Positions 51,202 to 63,500 of a stretch of DNA of 64,000 nt are shown here, piece by piece; positions within the stretch are counted from its first letter, which is position 1; every line of letters begins with the position of its first letter. The DNA comes from Halopseudomonas bauzanensis (GTDB lineage Bacteria > Pseudomonadota > Gammaproteobacteria > Pseudomonadales > Pseudomonadaceae). Made by a program: the position numbers and the translations under genes. Where the stretch lies: NCBI RefSeq assembly GCF_900114735.1, contig NZ_FOUA01000005.1, positions 1 to 64,000 on the forward strand, written 5' to 3'. Below the pieces are notes generated by a model that saw only the letters and a list, made by a program, of their open reading frames with translations, made no database searches and had not been told where the DNA came from.

Positions 51202-53001
51202 TCAGAAACAGCCTTCGGGCATATCCAGCGTGGTGCGGTCCGCCTCGCCCAGCACCTTGGCCAGCGCCAGCGGCTTGGGAAGTTCGTAGCGCAGGAAGTA
51301 TTCGCAGGCTCTGAGCTTACCCTCGTAGAACGCCGCTGTACGCGGCCCGCCCTGTTCCAGCCCGCGTAGTGCGGTCTGGGCCTGGCGCAGCCATATCCAG
51401 CCCACCACCACATGGCCAAAGCACTCCATGTACAGATAGGCATTGGCCAGGGCGCGCTCCGGATCTTCGCGGCGCAAGGCCTGCAGCGACTCGGTCACCG
51501 CCTGCAGCGTATCCAACGCCTCGGCCAGCAGCGCCCGCGAGCTTTCCAGTTGCGCATGGCCGGCGCATTCACTCAGGGTATTGCTGATGTTCTGGACCAG
51601 CGCCCGATAGAAACGCCCATCCTGCATCGCCACCTTGCGCCCCAACAGATCCTGGCCCTGGATACCGTGGGTGCCTTCGTGGATCGGGTTCAGGCGATTG
51701 TCGCGGTAGAACTGCTCAACCGGATACTCCCGGGTGTAGCCATAACCGCCATGCACCTGAATCGCCAGGCTGTTGGCCTCGACACAGAACTGCGATGGCC
51801 AGGACTTGACGATGGGAATCAGCAGATCCAGCAGGCCGGCGGACTCCTCACGCACTTGCTGATCTTCCGCATATTTCTTCTGATCGGATAGCGTTGCTGC
51901 ATACAGACAGAGCGCCAGACCGCCTTCGACGAAGGATTTCTGCGCCAGCAACATGCGACGAATATCGGCATGCTGGATCAGCGGGATCATCGGGCTCTGC
52001 GGGTCGCGCTCCTTGAGCGGTCGACCCTGGCGCCGTTCACGGGCATATTCCAGGGCGTGCAGATAACCGGTATAGCCCAGCATTGCCGATCCCAGCCCGA
52101 CCCCGATGCGCGCCTCGTTCATCATGTGGAACATCTGCGCCAGCCCTTGGTGCGGCTCGCCAACCAGATACCCCACCGCCCCGCCCTGCTCGCCAAAGTT
52201 GAGCATGGTCGAGGTGGTACCGCGATAGCCCATCTTGTGGATCAGGCCAGCGAGGGTTACATCATTGCGCTCGCCCAGACTGCCGTCCTCGTTGACCATG
52301 AACTTGGGCACGATGAACAGCGAAATACCCTTCACCCCAGGCGGAGCGTCTGGCAGCTTGGCCAGTACCAGATGCACGATATTCTCGCTCAGTTCATGAT
52401 CACCGGCGGAAATGAAGATCTTGTTGCCAGTGATACGATAACTGCCGTCACCCGCCGGTACCGCCCGGGTCTTGATGTCCGCCAGCGAGGAACCGGCCTG
52501 AGGCTCGGTCAGGCACATGGTGCCGAAGAAGCGTCCGGCCATCATCGGCTCGGCGAAGCGCTGTTTATATTCCTCGCTGCCGTGGGCCATGATCAGGTTG
52601 CAGGCAGCGATAGTCAGCCCGGCATAGGCCTGGGTGCTGACGTTGGCGCCCTTGATCAGACCAATACAGGTCTGGGCAATCACCGACGGCAACTGCATGC
52701 CACCACGCTCATAATCCTGCGAAGCTGCCATCAGCCCGGTATCACGCAGTACCGCCAATGCTTCGGAGACCTCCGGGCGAATCACCACCTTGCCGTTCTC
52801 GAAACGCGGCTCATCGCCATCGCACAGGTGGTTATGCGGGGCAAAGGTCTCAGCACCGACTTTCAGCGCCAGTTCGATCGCCGCGTCGAAGGTATCGCGG
52901 CTATGATCAGCATAACGGGGGAATTCGGTAAAACGCTCGACGTCCAGCAGCTCGTACAACAGAAAGGCGAGATCGTCGGTATTGATGATCTTCTGTGACA
53001 T
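51202..53001 (-). CDS. Large acyl-CoA dehydrogenase with C-terminal extension (DmdC-like)
   Basis: A 599-residue acyl-CoA dehydrogenase from the ATG at 53001, which has GGAGGA eight bases before it; the nine upstream in-frame residues are rejected. The FAD/substrate segment MCLTEPQAGSSLADI and the catalytic glutamate in IHEGT (Glu442) are intact, and the last 120 residues form the extra helical domain of the 3-methylmercaptopropionyl-CoA dehydrogenase (DmdC)/large FadE group. It probably performs alpha,beta-dehydrogenation of a fatty or branched acyl-CoA. It follows the thiolase gene on the same strand with a hairpin between them. Confidence 0.9.
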   Translation of the reverse strand: MSQKIINTDDLAFLLYELLDVERFTEFPRYADHSRDTFDAAIELALKVGAETFAPHNHLCDGDEPRFENGKVVIRPEVSEALAVLRDTGLMAASQDYERGGMQLPSVIAQTCIGLIKGANVSTQAYAGLTIAACNLIMAHGSEEYKQRFAEPMMAGRFFGTMCLTEPQAGSSLADIKTRAVPAGDGSYRITGNKIFISAGDHELSENIVHLVLAKLPDAPPGVKGISLFIVPKFMVNEDGSLGERNDVTLAGLIHKMGYRGTTSTMLNFGEQGGAVGYLVGEPHQGLAQMFHMMNEARIGVGLGSAMLGYTGYLHALEYARERRQGRPLKERDPQSPMIPLIQHADIRRMLLAQKSFVEGGLALCLYAATLSDQKKYAEDQQVREESAGLLDLLIPIVKSWPSQFCVEANSLAIQVHGGYGYTREYPVEQFYRDNRLNPIHEGTHGIQGQDLLGRKVAMQDGRFYRALVQNISNTLSECAGHAQLESSRALLAEALDTLQAVTESLQALRREDPERALANAYLYMECFGHVVVGWIWLRQAQTALRGLEQGGPRTAAFYEGKLRACEYFLRYELPKPLALAKVLGEADRTTLDMPEGCF

Positions 53002-53068
53002 GGCAAATCCTCCGGCATTGAGCCTCAAGCGGCAAGATGCAGAAAAAGCTCAAAAGCAAATCCAAAAG

Positions 53069-53097
53069 CAAAACCCGAGCATAGGCCCGGGTTTGCT
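53069..53097 (-). terminator. Hairpin between thiolase and acyl-CoA dehydrogenase genes
   Basis: GCAAAACCCG pairs with CGGGTTTGC with one bulge. On the minus strand it lies 30 bases after the thiolase stop and is followed by TTTTGGATTTGC, so partial termination between the two genes is plausible. Confidence 0.6.
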
Positions 53098-53127
53098 TGC
53101 AGCGACAACTTAACGCTTACAGCTGCC

Positions 53128-54312
53128 TTATACGATCTCGAACAGACCGGCAGCGCCCTGGCCGCCGCCGATGCACATGGTCACGACCACGTACTTGACG
53201 CCACGGCGCTTGCCTTCGATCAATGCGTGGCCGGTCAGACGCGAGCCGGTGACGCCATAGGGGTGACCAATGGCAATGGAACCACCGTTGACGTTCAGGT
53301 TTTCCATCGGGATGCCCAGACGATCGCGGCAGTACACTACCTGGGAAGCGAAGGCTTCGTTCAGCTCCCACAGACCGATATCGTCCATCTTCAGACCGTT
53401 ACGCTCGAGCAGACGCGGAATCGCGAAGACCGGACCGATACCCATTTCGTCCGGCTCGCAACCGGCAACCGCGAAGCCGCGGAAGATACCCATGGGTTCG
53501 ATGTTCAGTTGCTCGGCAACCTTGCCGTTCATCACGGTGCAGACCGAGGCACCGTCGGACAGCTGACTGGCGTTACCGGCAGTCACGAAATGCTCGGGGC
53601 CACGCACCGGGTTCAAGCCGGCCAGACCTTCCAGCGTGGTCTGCGGACGGTTGCACTCATCACGGGTCAGGGTAACCTGCTGGTCGGTGACTTCGCCGGT
53701 TTCCTTGTTCTGCACTTTCATGCTGGTGGTGAACGGTACGATTTCGTCATCGAACTTGCCCGACTCCTGACCGGCAGCCACACGCTGCTGGCTGATCAGC
53801 GAGTACTCGTCCTGAGACTCACGGCTGACATTGTAGCGGGCAGCCACGATATCGGCGGTTTCGATCATGGACAGGTACAGCTCAGGCTTATTGCGCTTGA
53901 TCCACTCGTTGGTGCCGCGGAACATATTGAGCTTGTCGTTCTGGCACAGGCTGATCGATTCAACACCACCGGCAACGATGGCGGGAACCTTCTCGCTGAT
54001 CACACGCTGGGCGGCAATCGCGATGGACTGCAGGCCCGAGCTGCAGAAACGGTTGATCGACATACCGGCGGTGGTTACCGGCAGGCCGCCACGGATGGCC
54101 GCCAGGCGGGCCATGTTCTTGCCCTGGGCACCTTCATGGAAGGTGGCACCGAGGATCACGTCCTCAACCAGCGCAGGATCGATGCCGGCACGCTTTACCG
54201 CTTCCTCGATAACGAAGCCGGCCAGGTCGACACTGTGAGTGTCATTCAGCGCACCGCGGTAGGATTTGCCCAGGCCGGTACGGGCCGTGGATACGATTAC
54301 TGCATCAGTCAT
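53128..54312 (-). CDS. Acetyl-CoA C-acyltransferase (thiolase)
   Basis: A 394-residue type II thiolase with all catalytic residues: Cys90 in [10 protein letters not shown], His350 in [10 protein letters not shown] and Cys380 in MCIGGGQG. It cleaves 3-ketoacyl-CoA with CoA in beta-oxidation, or condenses acetyl-CoA in reverse. GHPYG in place of the commoner GHPIG or GHPLG is characteristic of one FadA-like subgroup. The ribosome site is GGAG seven bases before the ATG. No hydratase/dehydrogenase (fadB) gene adjoins it, so it may serve a special acyl-CoA route with the dehydrogenase downstream. Confidence 0.93.
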   Translation of the reverse strand: MTDAVIVSTARTGLGKSYRGALNDTHSVDLAGFVIEEAVKRAGIDPALVEDVILGATFHEGAQGKNMARLAAIRGGLPVTTAGMSINRFCSSGLQSIAIAAQRVISEKVPAIVAGGVESISLCQNDKLNMFRGTNEWIKRNKPELYLSMIETADIVAARYNVSRESQDEYSLISQQRVAAGQESGKFDDEIVPFTTSMKVQNKETGEVTDQQVTLTRDECNRPQTTLEGLAGLNPVRGPEHFVTAGNASQLSDGASVCTVMNGKVAEQLNIEPMGIFRGFAVAGCEPDEMGIGPVFAIPRLLERNGLKMDDIGLWELNEAFASQVVYCRDRLGIPMENLNVNGGSIAIGHPYGVTGSRLTGHALIEGKRRGVKYVVVTMCIGGGQGAAGLFEIV

Positions 54313-54371
54313 GGTTCAGCTCCTATTTTCAAACACTGCGCCCGCAGGCGCGCAAGTCGAATGATGGCGGC

Positions 54372-55712
54372 TCAGACCGCCTGTTCCTGTTCCTGCCGGG
54401 CGCCCCAGGCGGCGAGCGTCTCGCGCGCCTCTCGGTAGGGCTTGATCCCCATCCATAGCAGCACCACGGATCCGAGGGTAATGATGCTGGCTACCCAGAA
54501 AATCGAATAACGGATGGCGTAATCATCCTGGAATACATAGTCGGTCACCAGTGCCACGGCAGTCGGGCCAATACCCAGGCCGATCAGGGTGATGATGAAC
54601 AGATAGATGGCCGATGCCTGCCCACGCATGGCGTTGGGCATCACTTCCTGGATCGCTGCCGGCGCGACACCGAACGGCATCGCCACGGTGAAGACATTGA
54701 AGAACATGATGATCCACAGCAGGGTCATGTTATCGACCAGATAGACCACATTGCAGAGCAGTGTCAGCGAGGCAGCAAGCACCCCTACCCGCATGTTCGA
54801 ATCCTTGTAGCCACGGCGTGACAGGTAATCGGACAGACGCCCACCAAAGACGATCCCCAGTGAACCAGCCACCATCACCAGCGAGCCATAATAGATACCT
54901 ACCTCACCCGGAGTCAGCCCATGGTTGCGGATGAAGAAGGTGGGAATCCATGCCGAGGCGCCGTAGGAAGCGAACGAAAGACAGGCGAAGCCGAAGTTGT
55001 GGCAGATCACGGCCTTGCGGATGCTCAGCAGATACGCGCCCACTTCTTTCAGTGGCACTGCCACACCAGCGCCCACACCCTTGCGGGTCGGCTCCCGAAT
55101 GGCCAGCAACACCAGGCAGAAGAGTGCGCCCACAGCGCCCAGCACCAGGAAGATTATCTGCCAGGGTCGCACCGTGCCCAATAGCGGCAGCACCATGTCA
55201 CCGCGCGCATTGGCCCAGGTAATGACGATCCCGCCCAGCAGAAACGCCAGACCGGCACCAAGATAGATACCCATGGAGTAGACGCTGATAGCGGTGGCGC
55301 GCTTTTCCGGTGGGAAGCTGTCAGCCATGAGGGAATAGGCCGCCGGCGACAACGCCGCCTCGCCGGCACCCACGCCGATACGGAACACCACGAAGTGCCA
55401 GTACTGCTTGGCCAGGCCGCAAGCAGCGGTCATCAAACTCCAGAACAGGATGCCCCAGGCGATCAGCCCGCGACGACTGCGGCTGTCAGCCACCCGCCCC
55501 AGGGGGATACCGGCAATAGTATAGAAGATAGCGAAGGACAAGCCCATCAACAGGCTCATCTGCGTATCGGAAATACCCAGGTCCGCCCGGATAGGCCCGA
55601 CCAGCAGATTCAGTATCTGGCGGTCGATAAACGACAACACATAAGCCATCAACAGAATGGCCACAGTGATCCAGGCACGAGCTGTAGTTGGGTAGCTATT
55701 CTTATCTATCAC
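54372..55712 (-). CDS. MFS transporter, Spinster-like group
   Basis: A 446-residue inner-membrane protein with 12 predicted helices. LSFIDRQILNLLVGPIRADL (helix 1) and IPLGRVADSRSRRGLIAWG (motif A) are typical of the Spinster/lipid-sugar MFS group. I prefer the GTG at 55712, preceded by GGAG at seven bases, over the TTG at 55736 that gives eight more residues. It is 60 bases past the thiolase start on the same strand and may be co-transcribed with it, importing or exporting the organic acid or lipid they degrade. A variant of the dctP palindrome lies about 50 bases upstream. Confidence 0.87.
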   Translation of the reverse strand: MIDKNSYPTTARAWITVAILLMAYVLSFIDRQILNLLVGPIRADLGISDTQMSLLMGLSFAIFYTIAGIPLGRVADSRSRRGLIAWGILFWSLMTAACGLAKQYWHFVVFRIGVGAGEAALSPAAYSLMADSFPPEKRATAISVYSMGIYLGAGLAFLLGGIVITWANARGDMVLPLLGTVRPWQIIFLVLGAVGALFCLVLLAIREPTRKGVGAGVAVPLKEVGAYLLSIRKAVICHNFGFACLSFASYGASAWIPTFFIRNHGLTPGEVGIYYGSLVMVAGSLGIVFGGRLSDYLSRRGYKDSNMRVGVLAASLTLLCNVVYLVDNMTLLWIIMFFNVFTVAMPFGVAPAAIQEVMPNAMRGQASAIYLFIITLIGLGIGPTAVALVTDYVFQDDYAIRYSIFWVASIITLGSVVLLWMGIKPYREARETLAAWGARQEQEQAV

Positions 55713-55758
55713 TAGCGCACTCCGTGGCGTCGACAAAAACCTTATCGAAGACTACCAA

Positions 55759-55773
55759 GTTCGCAGTGCGAAA
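55759..55773. promoter_or_regulatory. Variant of the shared palindromic operator before the MFS gene
   Basis: GTTCGC-AGT-GCGAAA: five of six base pairs of TTTCGC-N3-GCGAAA are kept. A perfect 8-base palindrome TTTCGAAA follows at 55779-55786. It lies 47 to 61 bases upstream of the chosen MFS start. Confidence 0.45.
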
Positions 55774-55851
55774 GTCGATTTCGAAAATACTACATCAGCA
55801 AATACGATGCGGAACTATCATCTGGAGCTATAACCGCCTCAAAAAATAACA

Positions 55852-59474
<3,623 letters not shown>

Positions 59475-60350
59475 TCAGCGACGCAACCCGAAGCGCTTGC
59501 GTTCGAATTCGGCGATGCGTTGGCGATAATGCTCGATGGTCTGAGCGGTCAGCACGCTGCGATTCTCGTCTTTCAGATCGCCACCCAGTTCCTGTGACAG
59601 CTTACGTGCCGAGGCAATCATCAGATCCAGGGCCTGCTTCGGGTGCCGCGGGCCGGGCAGTCCCATGAAGAAGGTCACCGCACGCACATGATTGTGCTCC
59701 AGCTCGTCGAGATCGAAAGTACCGGGTTTCAATGCATTGGCCATGGAGAACAGCACATCGCCGTTGCCGGTCATGCTTTCGTGACGGTGGAAGATGTTCA
59801 TGTCGCCGTAGCGCAGTCCGCTTTCCATGATGCTCTGCATCATGGCGGCCCCAGGGAAACCTTCCTCGCTGCGAGCCACCACCAGAATGACCAGCACTTC
59901 TTCCGGCGCCACGGGCTCACTGGCCGGCGATGCGGGTGCCTGGGTAGCCTGGGCAGTAACCGGCTCTGATTCAGCAATCGGCTCACGCCGAGGCCGCGGC
60001 GTACGGCTCGACTGCGCGCGCGGCGCAGGCTCCGGAGCACGCTCGGGCTCATCCAGATCCAGTCCGGCCTGCTCCGGCTGACGCATCTCGTCAACCTCCA
60101 GACTATCGATGGTGTCAGCAGTCACCTGGTCATCGCCGAAGGTAGGTTCTTCCCGTTCGCCGCGCGCGATAACACGCGCCGGGCCGAGCAGCTCGTCGCC
60201 GGCCGCGCCCTCAGGCAAGTCCTTGAAATCGCGTTCCAGTTTGAAGCGGATGCGTGAACGGCCGCCCATGCGTCGCCACCCATCGAAAAGAATCCCCGCA
60301 ATGACCAGAAGGCCGATAATGATTAGCCACTCTCGCAAACCAAAATCCAT
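59475..60350 (-). CDS. zipA: Cell division protein ZipA
   Basis: A 291-residue bitopic inner-membrane protein: one N-terminal helix (LREWLIIIGLLVIAGILFDG, about residues 5-24), a basic stretch, an acidic Pro/Ala/Glu-rich linker (about 60-150) and the C-terminal FtsZ-binding domain (about 152-285, VLVILVVARSEEGFPGAAMM and TFFMGLPGPRHPKQAL). It tethers FtsZ to the membrane at the division site. It lies between smc and ligA, the order known from P. aeruginosa. Confidence 0.95.
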   Translation of the reverse strand: MDFGLREWLIIIGLLVIAGILFDGWRRMGGRSRIRFKLERDFKDLPEGAAGDELLGPARVIARGEREEPTFGDDQVTADTIDSLEVDEMRQPEQAGLDLDEPERAPEPAPRAQSSRTPRPRREPIAESEPVTAQATQAPASPASEPVAPEEVLVILVVARSEEGFPGAAMMQSIMESGLRYGDMNIFHRHESMTGNGDVLFSMANALKPGTFDLDELEHNHVRAVTFFMGLPGPRHPKQALDLMIASARKLSQELGGDLKDENRSVLTAQTIEHYRQRIAEFERKRFGLRR

Positions 60351-60368
60351 GAATATGCAGTTCCCGTT

Positions 60369-60417
60369 ATGCCATACCGTTGAAGAGTTCCCGAGCGGGA
60401 CTCCCGGCGTATGGCAT
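60369..60417. repeat. Nested inverted repeat just upstream of zipA
   Basis: ATGCCATAC (60369-60377) pairs with GTATGGCAT (60409-60417), and inside them GAGTTCCCG pairs with CGGGACTC apart from one bulge. The structure begins 19 bases upstream of the zipA ATG, so it would be in the mRNA leader. Confidence 0.6.
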
Positions 60418-60479
60418 TTTCACGCCACACCCCAATACATGCGAGACAGTAACACGCCCGAGCAATGTTGTGCAGGTGC

Positions 60480-60565
60480 TAGGGTCTGTTGACGTTTCAT
60501 CGCGAACCGCAGGGCCGGGCCTATTTTTGGGCGGCGCGGTCGCGATGAAACGTCAACAGACCCTA
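60480..60565. repeat. Long inverted repeat overlapping the smc stop codon
   Basis: Perfect 25-base arms at 60480-60504 and 60541-60565 (starting TAGGGTCTGTTGACGTTTC), lengthened by ACCGC/GCGGT with a single bulged A, around a 25-base GC-rich loop. The right arm includes the TAG stop of smc. No T run follows the stem, so it is not a standard terminator. It looks like a mobile or dispersed palindromic element. Confidence 0.8.
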
Positions 60566-63500
60566 AACCTCTGCCAATGCCACCGCCTCTTCGACATTGA
60601 CTGTGACAAGTCGAGAGCAGCCAGGTTCATGCATGGTCACCCCCATCAGTTGATCGGCCATCTCCATGGCGATCTTGTTGTGGGTGATGTAGATGAACTG
60701 CACCCTGCTCGACATCTCCTTGACCATCCGAGCGTAGCGGCCGACGTTGGCGTCGTCCAGCGGTGCATCCACCTCGTCAAGCATGCAGAACGGTGCGGGA
60801 TTGAGCTGGAAAATGGAGAACACCAGGGCAATGGCGGTCAATGCTTTCTCGCCGCCGGACAGCAGATGGATGGTGCTGTTCTTCTTGCCGGGCGGCCGCG
60901 CCATGATGGTCACGCCGGTATCCAGCAGATCATCACCGGTCAGCTCCAGCCAGGCATTGCCGCCGCCGAACACTTTTGGAAACAGATTCTGCAGGCCAGC
61001 ATTGACCTTATCGAAGGTTTCCTTGAAACGGCTGCGGGTTTCCCGGTCGATCTTGCGGATGACCTGTTCCAGGGTATCGAGTGCCTCCTCCAGATCCGCA
61101 TTCTGGGCGTCCAGATACTGCTTGCGCTGGGACTGCAGCTCATATTCCTCGATTGCCGCCAGGTTGATCGCACCCAGCCGCTGGACCTGCCCGTCCAGTC
61201 GCATCAACTGCTGCTCCCACTCGGCCTCAGTGGCACCAGCAGGCAGCGTGGCAATGACGCTCTGCAAGTCGTAGCCGGCCTCCAGCAATTGCTCCTGCAA
61301 GCCTTGCCGGCGGGTCTGCATGTCGCGCGCGAGCAGCCTTTGTTCATCCAACTGGTTGCGCAACAACTGGGCCTGTTGTTCGGCCTGCTGCCGACGGCGC
61401 TCCTGCTCACGCATCTGCTGGTCGACCAACTCCAGTGCCTGCCGGGCGGTACCCAACTCCTGTTCGGCCTGCAGCCGACGCTCCAGCAGGGATTCCAGCT
61501 CGATACGCTGGTCCTCCTCCGGCCCCTGCGTCTCCTCCAACGACATCTGCAATTGCTCGCGGCGCTCGGCCAGCCGTTCGACCTGGGTCTGCAATCGCTC
61601 GAGACCTTGACGAGTGGACTCCAGCTGCGCGCGCAATGACTGGGTGCGCAGGGCCAATTTATGCGAGCGGTCGCGCTGGGTTCGTGATTGCTGCCGGACC
61701 TGCTCCAGGTGCTCTCGATGTTGTTCGCGCTGCTGCTGCAGAGCTTCACGCCGACCGGTGTCGTCAGCCATACGATCCAGTGCTTCCTGCAGCACCATCC
61801 GCGCCTCACCCAGCTCCTCCAGTTCCTCGGCGCGCTGGGCCTGAATATCCTGCAGATCAGCCCGGATGCGTTCGCGCCGGGCGGTCACCTGCTCCAACCT
61901 GACCTGGCGAGCGGAACGCTGGGCCTTCAGCTCGCCCTGCTCGCGCCCCAGTTGTGCCAAGCCCTGCTGCAGACCGTCACGACGCAACTCCAGCTGCCGA
62001 ACCTGCTCACGCAGCTCCGCCATGCGTTCCTCGTTCGCATCCAGCTGCGCCTGCTGCTGTTCGAGAGTGGCGTGCAGCGCCTCCATTTCCTGTTGCCGGG
62101 CAAGCACGCCGGCTTCCTGATCGTCGCCCCGCTGAAAGCGCAGCCAGTTTGGCCCCAGCCAGTGCCCTGCCGGGGTCACCACGGACTCATGGCTGGCGAG
62201 CGAGGCGCGCAATGCCAGCGCCTGTTGCAAGTCAGCGGCAGTATGAATGCCGCCCAGCCAGGGCGACAGATCCACGGCCGAGTCGACCTTATCCAGCAAC
62301 GATGCCGCCCTGACGGGTCCGGCGCCCCCCGATGTCGACCGCTCCACCAGCCGCAGATCGCCCTGTTCGAAACTATCGAGCTGGGCCTGCAGGGCATCCA
62401 GCGAAGGCAGGCTGATCGCGTGCAGATCCGCCCCCAGCACCGTTTCCACCGCTTGCTCCCAACCGGGCTCGACACGCAGCTGGCCGGCCAGTACCGCAGC
62501 GTTACCCAGCCCCTGCGCCTGCAACCATTGCTGCACTCCGATGCCCTGATCCAACGCGGCCTGCTGCAATGCCTCCAGGGATGCCAGCCGGCCCCCCTGA
62601 CGCTGGTATTCGCCACGGCGACCGTCCTGTTCCTGAACCAGGGCCGCAAGCACCTCACGTTGCTGCTGCAGGGTGTCGGTCAAATCATCCAGGGTCAGTT
62701 GGTCGCTCTCACTGCGCATGTCCAGTTCGGCCAGCTGTTCATTCAGCGTATCGAGCTCGCCATCCAGTGAATCGGCAGACAGACCGGCGCGCTCTTCCTC
62801 TAACCGCTGGATGCGTTCACCGAAACGCTCCACGCTCTGCTCCAGATGTCGGATCCGCGATTGCTCGACCTCGGCCTGCTGCCGCGGCGCCGAAGCTTGC
62901 TGGTTGAACTCATCCCAGGCGGTCTGCCAACCCTGCATCGCCGCTTCGGCTTCGGCCATCCGCGCGGCATCATCCTCATCCGCCGCCGCGGCCAGCTCCA
63001 GTTCAGGCTCGGTGCGCTCAAGTTCGCTGCGCAGATCGCCCAGCAAGGCCTGATCCTGCGTCAGATGGCTCTGCGCCTCCTGCCAGGCCTGCTCGGTCTG
63101 CTCCAGGTCATCGCGCACCTGGCGCTGGCGGTCGCGGTTGAACTGCAACACCTGTTCGATGCGACTGATATCCGCGCCAATACTGTAGTAGCGCGCCTGC
63201 GCCTGGTTGAAGCTGTCGTTCAGCTCGCTATGCTGATCGCGCTGCTTCTCGATTTCGCTATCGGCATTGCGCTGCTCGGCAATTACCCCTTCCAGCGCTA
63301 CTTCGAGGCCACGCACCTGCTGTTCACGCTCCAGCGTCTGACCATCCAGCGTCTGCCAACGCAACGCTTGCAGCTGCGCCTTGAGCTGACGCTCATCAGC
63401 CTTGAGCGTCTTGTACTTCTCCGCCGCCTGGGCCTGGCTATGCAGGCGGGATAACTGCCGCTCCAGCTCCTCGCGCAGGTCGGTCAGGCGTGCCAGATTC

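Noticed and set aside
53227-54438. 403-codon open frame opposite the thiolase gene
   Set aside because: The thiolase has all catalytic residues; the opposite frame has low-complexity His/Asp/Gly/Gln-rich sequence without a family match.
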